Positions 15,737 through 23,674 of a stretch of 23,904 nucleotides of DNA are shown here, one piece after another. Position numbers and translations under genes: made by a program. The DNA is from Gemmobacter sp964439015 (lineage in GTDB: Bacteria > Pseudomonadota > Alphaproteobacteria > Rhodobacterales > Rhodobacteraceae), in the NCBI GenBank assembly GCA_964439015.1, contig CAYTMV010000035.1, positions 1 through 23,904 on the forward strand, written 5' to 3'. Each line of letters opens with the position of its first letter. Within the stretch, counting starts at the first letter, position 1. Below the pieces are notes generated by a model. That model worked only from the letters and a program-made list of their open reading frames with translations, did not search any database and was not told the origin of the DNA.

Positions 15737-16876
15737 TCAACGGATCCTCATGTTGGAAGGATCGAAAGTCATCTCGATGCTTTGCCACTGGCCATATTTG
15801 TCGGCCGGCAATTGGAAACCGCGCGCACCGCAGCGCAGGATGGCACGGCGGGCGGCCTCATAGGCCTGCCGGGCCGCGCCGTCCGAGCCGCCCGCAAAGC
15901 TGACCATCCGCACCGTGTCGGCCACCGGCGTGCCGTTCTGGTTCATCTGCACGCCCACGGTGACGGTAACGCGCATCGCCTCGGTCGACAGCGCGCCCAC
16001 GTTCCAGCAGTCCTGCACCGCGACCCGCAGCGCGTCCTTTTCGCCCGCGGTCATCGGCGGCCCGATCGGCGCATCGGATGCCCCGCCGCCACCGGCGGCA
16101 CCGGCCAGCTCTTGCGCCAGGGCTTCGGCAACTGCGTCATCGGTGGCCTGCGAACGGGTCTCGCGCGCGGGCGCTTCGGCTGGCGTCTCCGCGGCGGCGG
16201 CCCGGCGCTGCGGGCGCGGCTTGGGCCGCAGGCTGGAGGCCGGGGCCAGTGGGCTGTCCTCATCCGTTTCCGTGGCCTCGGTCACGATCTGGGTCGTGGC
16301 CTCCTCGGGGGCGGCGGCGTCCTGTTCTTCCTGCACGACCGGGGCATCGGGCGGTGCTTCTTCCGACGTCGCCTGCTGCACCTCGGTCGACTCGGGCACA
16401 TCTTCGGGCGGCGCCTCGGTCGGCACCGGGGCCACGCGGTCCACGGGGCGCGGACGCGGCTTGATGGTCTGGGTCAGGGCTTCGACCGGCGGGGCCTCCT
16501 CGACCACGGGCGCGGGCGGCACCGCGTCGGCGGTGGGCGCGTCGGGCTCTGGCTCGGGCAGCGGCGGGGCGGGTTCGGGCTCGGCCGCGGGCTCTGGTTC
16601 CGGGGCGGGTTCGGGCGCAGGTTCGGGTTCGGGCGGCGGTTCGGCCGCGGGTTCTTCCTGCGGCGATCCGGCCGGGGTCGGGTCTGTGCTGTTGGTGGCG
16701 CTTTCGGGGGCTGAAGGGCTGGCCGCCATCATCGCGTCAAACTCCGCCGCCGAGATCAGCGAGACCTCGGTCGTCGGCAGTTCCTTGTCCTCATGCCAGG
16801 TGAACATGCCCCCGAACATGACCCAGAGGATCAGTCCCAGATGTCCGAGACCCGAGATGATGATCGAGCGGTCCAT
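15737..16876 (-). CDS. tolA: Tol-Pal system protein TolA (TonB-like)
   Basis: Inner-membrane protein that carries motor force from TolQR across the periplasm. It has 379 aa. An N-terminal membrane helix (about 5-25) is followed by a very long Pro/Glu/Ala-rich linker (about 65-250) with runs of PEPAPEP type, then a Gly-rich hinge. The C-terminal domain (about 280-379) contains VQDCWNVG and ILRCGARGF, whose two Cys probably pair, and VTVTVGVQMNQNGTPV. The linker DNA is low-complexity and produces long spurious open frames on the plus strand. The linker is Pro/Glu-rich rather than the Ala/Lys-rich helix of E. coli TolA. It lies 11 bp after tolR. Confidence 0.92.
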   Translation of the reverse strand: MDRSIIISGLGHLGLILWVMFGGMFTWHEDKELPTTEVSLISAAEFDAMMAASPSAPESATNSTDPTPAGSPQEEPAAEPPPEPEPAPEPAPEPEPAAEPEPAPPLPEPEPDAPTADAVPPAPVVEEAPPVEALTQTIKPRPRPVDRVAPVPTEAPPEDVPESTEVQQATSEEAPPDAPVVQEEQDAAAPEEATTQIVTEATETDEDSPLAPASSLRPKPRPQRRAAAAETPAEAPARETRSQATDDAVAEALAQELAGAAGGGGASDAPIGPPMTAGEKDALRVAVQDCWNVGALSTEAMRVTVTVGVQMNQNGTPVADTVRMVSFAGGSDGAARQAYEAARRAILRCGARGFQLPADKYGQWQSIEMTFDPSNMRIR

Positions 16877-16887
16877 GCGCGCCGGCC

Positions 16888-17391
16888 TCAGCCGCCACTA
16901 TCCGCAGGCGCGGCAGGGGCCACACCGGTGCCACCCATCATCGGCCCGCCATTGTCTGTCACAAGGCCGATGTTGCGAAAGCCGCCGGCATTCAGCGCGC
17001 CCATGACCTGGGCCACCCGCTCATAGGGCAGCGCGCCATCGGCCCGCAGAAACACCTTGTCCGAGGTGCGCTGTGCGGTGATCGCCTGCAACTTGGGGAT
17101 CAACTCGGCCTCGGCCACTTCCGAGGTCTGCAACATGATCTTGCCGTCGGCGGTCAGCGTGATCGCCAGCGGTTCTTCCTGTTCGGTTGGCAGGCTGGCC
17201 GCCGCCGTCTCGGGCAGCTCGATCGGCACGCCCACGGTCAGCATCGGCGCCGCCACCATGAAGATGATCAGAAGCACCAGCATCACGTCCACGAAAGGCG
17301 TGATGTTGATATCGGACATGGCAGCCGCGTTGCCACGCCGCCGTCCGCGCCGCCCCCCGCCGCCGGATTTCTTGGCTACACCCGCGCCCAT
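16888..17391 (-). CDS. tolR: Biopolymer transport protein TolR (ExbD family)
   Basis: Inner-membrane motor component that uses the proton gradient together with TolQ. It has 167 aa. A basic, Gly/Arg-rich N-terminus precedes the hallmark MSDINITPFVDVMLVLLIIF (25-44), where Asp35 is the proton-carrying residue of the membrane helix. A periplasmic domain follows to about residue 145, then a Gly/Pro/Ala-rich tail. It starts 3 nt after the tolQ stop, so translation is probably coupled. Confidence 0.97.
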   Translation of the reverse strand: MGAGVAKKSGGGGRRGRRRGNAAAMSDINITPFVDVMLVLLIIFMVAAPMLTVGVPIELPETAAASLPTEQEEPLAITLTADGKIMLQTSEVAEAELIPKLQAITAQRTSDKVFLRADGALPYERVAQVMGALNAGGFRNIGLVTDNGGPMMGGTGVAPAAPADSGG

Positions 17392-17394
17392 GGC

Positions 17395-18090
17395 TCAGGC
17401 GTCCAGCTGGCGCGACAGGATCGTGGCAAATTCGTCGGCAAAGCTTTCATAGCCGCCGATGATCCGCTCGCTGTCGGCATTCAGCTTGTTATAGGCGACC
17501 ACGGCCGGGATCGCGGCCACAAGACCGATGCCGGTCGCCATCAGCGCCTCGGCGATGCCGGGGGCGACGGTGGCCAGATCGGTGTTCTTGGTCGCGGCAA
17601 TCTCGGTGAAGGCATGCATGATGCCGTAAACGGTGCCGAACAGGCCGATGAACGGCGCGGTGGACCCTACGGTCGCGAGGAACGACAACCCGCTGTTGAG
17701 TTCTTCGCTGGCGCGGGCAATGGCCACATCCATCGCCCGGTCGATGCGCGATTGCGCCCCGGCGATCAGCCCGCCATCCTGGCGATGGCTGCGCCGCCAT
17801 TCCAGCATGCCCGCCGAAAAGATCCGCTCGCTTTGCCCATAGGGGTCCGGGCCGATCCGCTCGAACAGCTCATCCAGCGGCTCGCCCGACCAGAAGGCCT
17901 GGTCGAAGATCGCGGCCTCTGCCCGCGCGGCGCGGTAGAGCGTGTATTTGCGGACGATGATCACCCAGGACCAGAAGGACATCGCCAGAAGCGCGATCAT
18001 CACCAGTTTCACGGTGACCGTCGCACGGAGGAAAAGGGCCAACATGGAGAAATCAATCTCCTGGGCCATCGCGAGGGTTTCGGTTTCCAT
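17395..18090 (-). CDS. tolQ: Tol-Pal system motor protein TolQ (MotA/ExbB family)
   Basis: Inner-membrane proton channel subunit of the Tol motor. It has 231 aa, the normal length. Three membrane segments are visible: FLRATVTVKLVMIALLAMSF near the N-terminus, and two in the C-terminal half around FLATVGSTAPFIGLFGTVYG and ALMATGIGLVAAIPAVVAY, which carry the conserved Thr/Gly/Pro pattern of the family. The start at 18090 (METETLAMAQEID) is preferred over the open frame reaching 18189, whose extra residues are unlike TolQ; 18069 (MAQEID) is an alternative. It is the first of the closely spaced tolQRAB-pal-cpoB genes. Confidence 0.97.
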   Translation of the reverse strand: METETLAMAQEIDFSMLALFLRATVTVKLVMIALLAMSFWSWVIIVRKYTLYRAARAEAAIFDQAFWSGEPLDELFERIGPDPYGQSERIFSAGMLEWRRSHRQDGGLIAGAQSRIDRAMDVAIARASEELNSGLSFLATVGSTAPFIGLFGTVYGIMHAFTEIAATKNTDLATVAPGIAEALMATGIGLVAAIPAVVAYNKLNADSERIIGGYESFADEFATILSRQLDA

Positions 18091-18139
18091 TACGCCTGCT
18101 CGTTTGTGCGGGACCGTTTGCCGGCCTTCCTTAAAGGCA

Positions 18140-18169
18140 TTTCTACAGGAATTGCAGAGGGAATGCCAA
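18140..18169 (-). promoter_or_regulatory. Candidate tolQ promoter
   Basis: In the 140-bp gap between ybgC and tolQ, minus-strand TTGGCA (18164-18169) and TAGAAA (18140-18145) stand 18 bp apart. A split inverted repeat, GGCATT (18137-18142) and AATGCC (18162-18167), brackets the same interval. The match to a housekeeping promoter is moderate. It would let tolQ and the following genes be transcribed apart from ybgC. Confidence 0.35.
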
Positions 18170-18230
18170 CACATCCTCGGCATCGGCACGATTCGGCCCT
18201 TGCGGGGATGTTGCCGGCGGGAAACAGCAC

Positions 18231-18632
18231 TTAATGATGCCGCGGCGCGAGCAGTGCCCGAACCTCGGCCGGCACGCGCACGGCGACCCCGGCATCGGAC
18301 AGGCAGACCAGCACCACCTCGGCCGCAAACAGCCGTTCGCCCCCGCGCAGCACCTCTTGCGTGACGGTTATCCGCGCCCCGCCGACCGAATGAAGCCGCG
18401 TCACGACCGTCAACTCGTCATCAAAGACCGCCGGACGCAGGTAATCCGCGCTGACGTGGCGGACGGCAAAGACAATCCCTTGCTCGGCCTTCAGCGCCTT
18501 TTGATCGATCCCGAGGTTGCGCACCCATTCGCTGCGCCCGCGCTCGATGAACTTCAGATAATTTGCGTAATAGACGATGCCGGCAAGGTCGGTATCTTCG
18601 TAATAGACGCGCAGGTTCAGGCGGTGGTCCAT
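18231..18632 (-). CDS. ybgC: Tol-Pal system-associated acyl-CoA thioesterase YbgC
   Basis: Cytoplasmic hotdog-fold thioesterase acting on acyl-CoA. It has 133 aa. The family signature VYYEDTDLAGIVYYANYLKFIERGR is at about 9-33 (cited here only by its ends, VYYEDTD and IERGR), with the catalytic Asp at 15. Two ATGs stand in tandem (18635 and 18632). GGAGG lies 4 nt before the second and 1 nt before the first, so 18632 is chosen. It opens the canonical ybgC-tolQRAB-pal-cpoB order, though 140 bp separate it from tolQ. It is divergent from the CreA-family gene. Confidence 0.94.
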   Translation of the reverse strand: MDHRLNLRVYYEDTDLAGIVYYANYLKFIERGRSEWVRNLGIDQKALKAEQGIVFAVRHVSADYLRPAVFDDELTVVTRLHSVGGARITVTQEVLRGGERLFAAEVVLVCLSDAGVAVRVPAEVRALLAPRHH

Positions 18633-18731
18633 CATGCCTCCGGGTTTTGTGCGGCTTGTAACCCGCGGCTGCGGCTTGGCAAAGCCCGCCTTCGGCCCCA
18701 TCTTTACCCCATGGCAAAAGCGGAGATAGCG

Positions 18732-19184
18732 ATGAAACGGATTGTGCTGATCTTGGCGCTGGTCGCCACCCCCGCCTCCGCGCGCGAGGTCGGCCAGGTC
18801 GGCGTCGACTGGGTCGGCAACGACATCGTGATCGAGGCCATCGCCGATCCGAAGGTGCAGGGCGTCACCTGCCATCTGGCCTACTTCGAACGCTCGGTTC
18901 TGGACCGCCTCAGCCAGGGCAACTGGTTTGAAGATCCATCCTATTCCGCCATCGACTGCACCGCCACCGGGCCGATCACGCTTGGCGACATCGACCCTGA
19001 GGGCGAGCAGGTGTTTTCGGAACGCCAGTCGCTGATCCTGAAATCCCTGCGCGTGACAAGGCTTTATGACGCACAGGCCCATGCGCTGGTCTATCTGGCC
19101 CATGCGTCCGAGATTACGCAGGGCTCGGGCAAGATGTCCTTGTCGGTCGTGCCACTGGGGCCGGATGTAGCCCCGCCGCGGTGA
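18732..19184 (+). CDS. CreA-family exported protein
   Basis: Resembles E. coli CreA, a small secreted protein of unknown function next to the CreBC system. It has 150 aa. A signal peptide (MKRIVLILALVATPASA) ends near residue 17. Family features are IVIEAIADPKVQGVTCHLA, a Cys in AIDCTATGPI that may pair with the first, a KSLRVTRLYDAQ stretch, and ALVYLAHASEI near the end. GGAG 6 nt before the ATG at 18732 supports this start over an upstream ATG at 18711. No creB or creC gene is present here, so a role in carbon regulation should not be assumed. Its end is 13 bp from the end of the convergent gene. Confidence 0.85.
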   Translation: MKRIVLILALVATPASAREVGQVGVDWVGNDIVIEAIADPKVQGVTCHLAYFERSVLDRLSQGNWFEDPSYSAIDCTATGPITLGDIDPEGEQVFSERQSLILKSLRVTRLYDAQAHALVYLAHASEITQGSGKMSLSVVPLGPDVAPPR

Positions 19185-19197
19185 TCGGTCGCGCCCA

Positions 19198-19809
19198 TCA
19201 CATCCGCGCAGCCAGCCGCAATGCGTGGCTGGGATCCTGCGCCACAGCCGGCATCATCGGCGCATAGGCGGCACGGATCAGCGCCGCGATCTCGGGCCGC
19301 AGGATCACACGGCCCTGCACCACGGCCAGCGGTGAGGTGTCGGCAAAAGCCTTGTCAGACCACAGGCAGATCGCCTGCGCCGCCTGGGCCAGAGCCAGAT
19401 CCTCGGCAGGCATCTGCGCCAGCGGCCCCGCCATCCGCAAGAACACGAAACAGGCCCGAATCGCCCCGTCGGCATCAAACCGGAACGCGCGGTAGGTATG
19501 GGCATCCTCGGCCGCCAGCCGCGCGCAAAGCGGGCCAAGGTCCGGGATCAGCCCCTCCAGCCCCGGCACCTGCGGCAGCTCGGCCCAATCCCGAAAGAAG
19601 AAGATCATCAGATTGGCCCCCAGCTCGGGGTCGGTCTCGGCCATCTTGTGGCCGGCCAGTGTCACCACCGCCTCGATCGCGCCCTTCACCGTGGCCAGCG
19701 TCGCATCTTCGACGCCGAAAACCACCGGCACGATGGGGCGCCCCCAACGCGCAAACAGATAGGAACCGTCTGCGCAGGTGAACATCTGCCGGACCTGATC
19801 GGGCTGCAT
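19198..19809 (-). CDS. Conserved-looking hypothetical protein, function unknown
   Basis: I do not recognise this 203-aa protein. It has no signal peptide and no membrane helix, and is probably cytoplasmic. The N-terminal part reads MQPDQVRQMFTCADGSYLFARWGRPIVP. A central acidic region contains GHKMAETDPELGANLMIFFF, and an aromatic/Arg stretch YRAFRFDADGAIRACFVFLRM follows. The C-terminal third is Ala-rich and helical-looking. AGGAG stands 7 nt before the ATG at 19809, a strong start signal, and codon use fits its neighbours, so it is very likely a real gene. No neighbour on its strand gives a functional hint: CreA-family and L,D-transpeptidase genes flank it in the opposite direction. Confidence 0.8.
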   Translation of the reverse strand: MQPDQVRQMFTCADGSYLFARWGRPIVPVVFGVEDATLATVKGAIEAVVTLAGHKMAETDPELGANLMIFFFRDWAELPQVPGLEGLIPDLGPLCARLAAEDAHTYRAFRFDADGAIRACFVFLRMAGPLAQMPAEDLALAQAAQAICLWSDKAFADTSPLAVVQGRVILRPEIAALIRAAYAPMMPAVAQDPSHALRLAARM

Positions 19810-19834
19810 CGCGGGTCTCCTGTGGTCAACATCG

Positions 19835-19860
19835 GGGCAATATCGGGGGGCAATACCGGG
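19835..19860. repeat. Two adjacent 13-bp direct repeats in a divergent promoter region
   Basis: GGGCAATATCGGG (19835-19847) is followed without gap by GGGCAATACCGGG (19848-19860), a 12/13 match. They lie 25 bp upstream of the minus-strand start at 19809, in the 203-bp region shared with the L,D-transpeptidase gene. They could be a binding site or chance slippage. Further toward the plus gene, TTGACC at 19946-19951 is a possible -35 box, but no good -10 follows. Confidence 0.45.
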
Positions 19861-20012
19861 CGGCGGTCCGTTTTGGCAATGGTCGCGAGGTGATACCAAC
19901 CGGCACAGGGAAAATCATTTTGTGGCCGTGGGGAACCAATTCATCTTGACCGCATTTTTGTATCGGTGTGCTTAACGGTACCACTCCCAGTCTTCTGCCA
20001 GAGGCTTCCAAC

Positions 20013-20834
20013 GTGATCGCACCCCGCCTGCTGCTCCGGGCCTTGCCCGTCCTCGCCCTGTTCGGCCTTGCCGCCTGCGCCCCGCCCGGACCGCCAAAAC
20101 CGCCCGCCCCCCTTCCGGGGTATGAGGCGGTTCAGGATGGCGACATCACCGTGCCTCAGGTGCCACCGCATCTGCTGACCCACAACGATCCGCGCGGGCA
20201 GGTGCCCTATGCGGGCGAAGAAGCGCCGGGCACCATCGTTGTCGATACCCATGCCCGCCGCCTCTATCTGGTCGAGGAAGGCGGCACGGCGATGCGCTAT
20301 TCGATTGCGGTCGGACGCACCGGCCTCGGCTTCCGCGGCTCGGCGACGGTGGGGCGGAAAGAACAGTGGCCGGCCTGGACCCCAACGGCCAACATGGTGC
20401 GCACCTATCCCGAAATGTATGCAGAATACGCGGGCGGGCTGCCGGGCGGGCTGTCCAACCCGCTGGGGGCGCGGGCGCTTTATCTCTATCGGGGCGGCAA
20501 GGATACCTATTACCGCATCCATGGCACCTCGGATATCGGCTCGATCGGGCGCGCAACCTCAGCTGGCTGCATCCGGTTGTTCAACCAGGACATCATGGAT
20601 CTCTATGAGCGCGTGCCCTACGGCACCCGCGTCAAGGTCCGCACCAAGGAAGAAAGCCTGCGGCTTGAGGGCGAGATCATGGAGGATCTGGACGGGCGCG
20701 CCATGCGCTATGACCCCGTGCTGGCCGCCCAGATCGAAGCCCAGCGCGCCGCCCTCGCGGCGGCCGAGGCCGAAGCTGCGGCCGTGGCAGCCTCCGGGGC
20801 GCAATCCGCGACAGACCCTGCCCCAGCCAGCTGA
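20013..20834 (+). CDS. L,D-transpeptidase (YkuD) lipoprotein
   Basis: Predicted envelope lipoprotein that forms or edits peptidoglycan cross-links, or attaches proteins to the wall. It has 273 aa. The start is GTG at 20013, with AGAGG 8 nt upstream, giving a signal peptide with lipobox LAAC and lipidated Cys22. A GTG at 19968 is in frame but lacks a ribosome binding site and would put 15 odd residues before the signal. The YkuD domain spans about 72-215, with IHGT (His170) and SAGCIR (Cys186), the catalytic His and Cys. The C-terminus is an Ala/Glu-rich helix (about 235-260). Pro-rich residues 23-35 probably tether the domain to the membrane. A strong terminator follows. Confidence 0.92.
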   Translation: MIAPRLLLRALPVLALFGLAACAPPGPPKPPAPLPGYEAVQDGDITVPQVPPHLLTHNDPRGQVPYAGEEAPGTIVVDTHARRLYLVEEGGTAMRYSIAVGRTGLGFRGSATVGRKEQWPAWTPTANMVRTYPEMYAEYAGGLPGGLSNPLGARALYLYRGGKDTYYRIHGTSDIGSIGRATSAGCIRLFNQDIMDLYERVPYGTRVKVRTKEESLRLEGEIMEDLDGRAMRYDPVLAAQIEAQRAALAAAEAEAAAVAASGAQSATDPAPAS

Positions 20835-20849
20835 GGCCAGGGCCATGCA

Positions 20850-20893
20850 AAGGGCCGGCCGGGTATCCCCCGTGCCGGCCCTTCTCTTTTTCA
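20850..20893 (+). terminator. Rho-independent terminator of the L,D-transpeptidase gene
   Basis: A perfect 10-bp stem, AAGGGCCGGC (20850-20859) and GCCGGCCCTT (20874-20883), is extended inward by CGGG/CCCG with one bulged T. It is followed by CTCTTTTTC. It starts 15 bp after the stop at 20834 and separates the gene from the convergent YbjN-domain gene. Confidence 0.85.
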
Positions 20894-20905
20894 GCCGCGC
20901 TTTGC

Positions 20906-21409
20906 CTACCAGTCGATATGTTGCTGGAAATCGCCAAGCAGGCTTTCCCAGATCTCGAGATTGTCCTTGAAGGTCGCAGGCGAGATGCCACCGCCCCAAA
21001 GGTTCATGTCCATCTCGAGATAGGGGTCACGTTCATCATCCAGATAAGCCCGCCCATATCGCTTTGCGCGGTTCCAGTCGTTCAACACCTCAAGGGTGGT
21101 GCCGTTGGCCATGTCAAAACCGGCAACGAACTGGATCGCGTTGCAGGTTTTTCCACCCTCGCAGTCATAGTAATAGACCTCGAAGTTGACGCCACCCGCC
21201 GCCGAACGGATCAGCGGATCGCCACCCTCATCGGTTGCCAGATCGGCGCGGTAGCCCAGATCCTGCATCAGCCGCTGGATCAGCGCCGGGTCTTCGCCGG
21301 TGATCGCAACGGCCGCAGGGTCGCCGCCGCTGGCCTGCCCGAAGGCAGGCAGGACGGTGGCAGGCAGGGCGGTGGCAACCAGCACCGCAAGGGTCAGAAC
21401 GCTTTTCAT
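20906..21409 (-). CDS. Exported YbjN-domain protein
   Basis: Small protein of 167 aa with a clear signal peptide (MKSVLTLAVLVATALPATVLPAFG, given here by its ends MKSVLTLAVL and LPAFG, cleaved near residue 25) and a YbjN/type III chaperone-like fold. Recognisable stretches are LIQRLMQDLGYRADLATDE, then FEVYYYDCEGGKTC, whose two Cys could form a disulfide, then FVAGFDM and VLNDWNRAKRYGRAYLDD. YbjN-domain proteins have no settled function; the exported form is frequent in alphaproteobacteria. GGAG 5 nt before the ATG at 21409 decides the start. The cupin gene lies 79 bp upstream on the same strand, so both may share a transcript. Confidence 0.8.
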   Translation of the reverse strand: MKSVLTLAVLVATALPATVLPAFGQASGGDPAAVAITGEDPALIQRLMQDLGYRADLATDEGGDPLIRSAAGGVNFEVYYYDCEGGKTCNAIQFVAGFDMANGTTLEVLNDWNRAKRYGRAYLDDERDPYLEMDMNLWGGGISPATFKDNLEIWESLLGDFQQHIDW

Positions 21410-21488
21410 CAAGGCTCCCCGAAAAGATGGATCGGATGCACAGTGATCAACCACCCCTGCAAGGTCAATGTCGTTCGACCTGGATCGC

Positions 21489-21824
21489 TCAGGCGAGAAT
21501 CACATAATCCTTCAGCGTGGTTTCCAGCACCTCCCAAGTGCCCTTGAAACCCTTGCGGATCAGCCAGCTGTCGCCCGCACGCAGATGCGTTTCGACGCCA
21601 TCTGTATCAGTCAGCACCGAATGGCCGGCGTGGATATGCACATATTCCCACTCGGCATAGTTGGTTTCCCATTTGCCGGGGGTCGATTGCCACATGCCGG
21701 CAAAGAGGTTGCCGTCTTCCTCCATGCTCCAGGTGGTGTGGACCGGATCACCGGCCAGCACTGTCTCGGGGCGGGTGATCTCGGGGGTGATGGTGGTGCG
21801 GTCGAAACGGTAGGTCAGGGTCAT
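21489..21824 (-). CDS. Small cupin-domain protein (DUF861/cupin_3 type)
   Basis: Single beta-barrel cupin of 111 aa. The motifs LFAGMWQSTPGKW, YAEWEYVHIHAGHSVLTD and LRAGDSWLIRKGFKGTWEV match the DUF861 group, related to the (S)-ureidoglycine aminohydrolase fold. The substrate cannot be read from the sequence. A near-perfect AAGGAGGA lies 5 nt before the ATG at 21824, settling the start against the longer open frame to 21962. It is divergent from panB, with about 160 bp between the two starts. Confidence 0.85.
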   Translation of the reverse strand: MTLTYRFDRTTITPEITRPETVLAGDPVHTTWSMEEDGNLFAGMWQSTPGKWETNYAEWEYVHIHAGHSVLTDTDGVETHLRAGDSWLIRKGFKGTWEVLETTLKDYVILA

Positions 21825-21982
21825 GGGTTCCTCCTTGTTTCCGGCATAGGCACAGGGCTTTGCGGCCGGGTCAAGCGGCCGCGTATCGGCCATACTGCTG
21901 CCGCAGCGCAGAAATTCCCGTGGCCACGCGAGGTTGGCACTGGTAAACATGTCATGACACAACCTTGAGAGGGGGATCAGGG

Positions 21983-22813
21983 ATGAGCGCCAGCAACCCG
22001 ATGCGGCCGATTCTTCCGGCGGACATCAAGGCCCGCAAGGGCAGCGATCCTCTGGTGGTGCTGACCGCCTATACCACGCCGATGGCGCGGCTGGTCGATC
22101 CGCATTGCGACGTGGCGCTGGTGGGCGACAGTCTGGGGATGGTGCTGCACGGCCTGCCCTCGACCCTTGGCGTGACCATGGAGATGATGATCCTGCACGG
22201 CCGCGCGGTGGTGCGCGGGCTGTCCCGCGCCATGCCGGTGATCGACATGCCCTTTGGCAGCTATGAGGAAAGCCCCGCGCAGGCCTTCCGCAATGCCAGC
22301 CGGATCATGGCCGAAACCGGCGCCCCGGCGGTCAAGCTCGAGGGCGGCCAGCATATGGCCGAGACCATCGCCTTCCTGACCGCCCGCGGCGTGCCGGTCA
22401 TGGCGCATATCGGCCTGACCCCGCAGGCGGTGAACACGCTGGGCGGCTATAAGGTCGTCGGCCGCGACGAAGAGGCCGCCGCGGTGATGGCCGATGCCAA
22501 AGCGGTTGAGGCCGCCGGGGCGTTTTCGGTCGTGCTGGAAAAGGTGCCGGTGGGTCTGGCGGGCCGCATCAGCGCCGCGCTGTCCATCCCCACCATCGGT
22601 ATCGGCGCCGGTGCGCAATGCGACGGGCAGGTGCTGGTGATCGACGACATGCTGGGCCTGTTCACCGATTTCCGCCCGAAATTCGTGAAACGCTATGCCG
22701 AGCTGGGCAAGACCGCCTCAGAGGCGATTGCCGCCTATGCCGCAGAGGTCCGCGCGCGCAGTTTCCCCGCAGCCGAGCACGGATTTGCCGATGTGTTGGA
22801 GAAAAAGAAGTGA
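21983..22813 (+). CDS. panB: 3-methyl-2-oxobutanoate hydroxymethyltransferase
   Basis: First committed enzyme of pantothenate synthesis: it moves a hydroxymethyl group from 5,10-methylene-tetrahydrofolate to alpha-ketoisovalerate to give ketopantoate. It has 276 aa. Residues matching the E. coli active site are Asp49 and Ser50 in VGDSLGM, Asp88 in IDMPFGSY, Lys118 in VKLEGG, and Glu186 in VLEKVP. The start MSASN at 21983 follows a GAGAGGGGG tract; a TTG at 21965 is less likely. Its stop overlaps the panC GTG by 4 nt. Its one-carbon donor is the product of the Fhs-FolD route encoded in the same window. Confidence 0.97.
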   Translation: MSASNPMRPILPADIKARKGSDPLVVLTAYTTPMARLVDPHCDVALVGDSLGMVLHGLPSTLGVTMEMMILHGRAVVRGLSRAMPVIDMPFGSYEESPAQAFRNASRIMAETGAPAVKLEGGQHMAETIAFLTARGVPVMAHIGLTPQAVNTLGGYKVVGRDEEAAAVMADAKAVEAAGAFSVVLEKVPVGLAGRISAALSIPTIGIGAGAQCDGQVLVIDDMLGLFTDFRPKFVKRYAELGKTASEAIAAYAAEVRARSFPAAEHGFADVLEKKK

Positions 22814-23655
22814 GCCTGCCGGTCATCTGCCGCAGCGTTTCCGAAATCCGGGCGCTGGTCGATGAATGGAAGGCCAGCGGCGCACGGGTCGGTGTCGTGC
22901 CGACCATGGGCGCGCTGCATGAGGGCCATCTCAGCCTCGCGCGGCAGGCACACGCCGAGTGTGACCGGGTGGTGGTGACGATCTTCGTCAATCCCAAACA
23001 GTTCAACAACGCGCAGGATCTGGAAAAATACCCGCGGACCGAGGACGCCGACGCCGCCCTGTTGGCCGGCGTGCCGGTTGACGCGATCTTTGCCCCGCTG
23101 CCGGATGAGGTCTATCCGCCGGGTTTCTCCACCACCGTTTCCGTGGCGGGCGTGGCAGAGCCGCTGGAAGGCGCGATGCGCCCCGGACATTTCGACGGGG
23201 TGGCCACCGTCGTGACCAAGCTGTTCGGCATGACCCGCGCCGACCGCGCCTATTTCGGCCAGAAGGACTGGCAGCAATTGCAGGTCGTGCAGCGGCTGGT
23301 CGCCGACCTGAACCTGCCGGTCGAGATCGTGGCGTGCGAAACGCTGCGCGAGGCGGATGGTCTGGCGATGTCGTCGCGCAACGCCCGGCTGTCGGCCAAG
23401 GCGCGGGCGGTGGCGCCGGCGCTGCTGGCCGCGATGCAGCAGGCGGCGCAGTCCATCCGCGCCGGTCACGCGCCTGAACAGGCGCTGGATGCGGCCCGCC
23501 AACAGGTGCTGGCCGCAGGCTTTGAACGGGTGGAATATATCGCGTTGCGCGACCCCCAGTCCTTGCTGCCCGCCGATGACCCGACGCGCCCGCTGCGGAT
23601 GCTGGCGGCGGCATGGCTCGATGGGGTGCGGCTGATCGACAATATAGCGGTGTGA
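22810..23655 (+). CDS. panC: Pantothenate synthetase (pantoate--beta-alanine ligase)
   Basis: ATP-dependent ligase joining pantoate and beta-alanine. It has 281 aa, the usual length. The nucleotide-binding HIGH-like motif PTMGALHEGHLSL is at 31-43, VNPKQF at 60-65, FGQKDWQQ at 149-156, and the KMSKS-like MSSRN at 187-191. Translation starts at GTG 22810, inside the panB stop (GTGA overlap), with GGAG 8 nt before it inside panB, so the two proteins are made in a coupled fashion. Confidence 0.97.
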   Translation: MSLPVICRSVSEIRALVDEWKASGARVGVVPTMGALHEGHLSLARQAHAECDRVVVTIFVNPKQFNNAQDLEKYPRTEDADAALLAGVPVDAIFAPLPDEVYPPGFSTTVSVAGVAEPLEGAMRPGHFDGVATVVTKLFGMTRADRAYFGQKDWQQLQVVQRLVADLNLPVEIVACETLREADGLAMSSRNARLSAKARAVAPALLAAMQQAAQSIRAGHAPEQALDAARQQVLAAGFERVEYIALRDPQSLLPADDPTRPLRMLAAAWLDGVRLIDNIAV

Positions 23656-23674
23656 GACCGCAAGGGGGGCGACC

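Noticed and set aside
15350..16714. 454-codon plus-strand open frame with a Gly/Arg-rich end
   Set aside because: Produced by the low-complexity Pro/Glu-coding DNA of tolA on the opposite strand.
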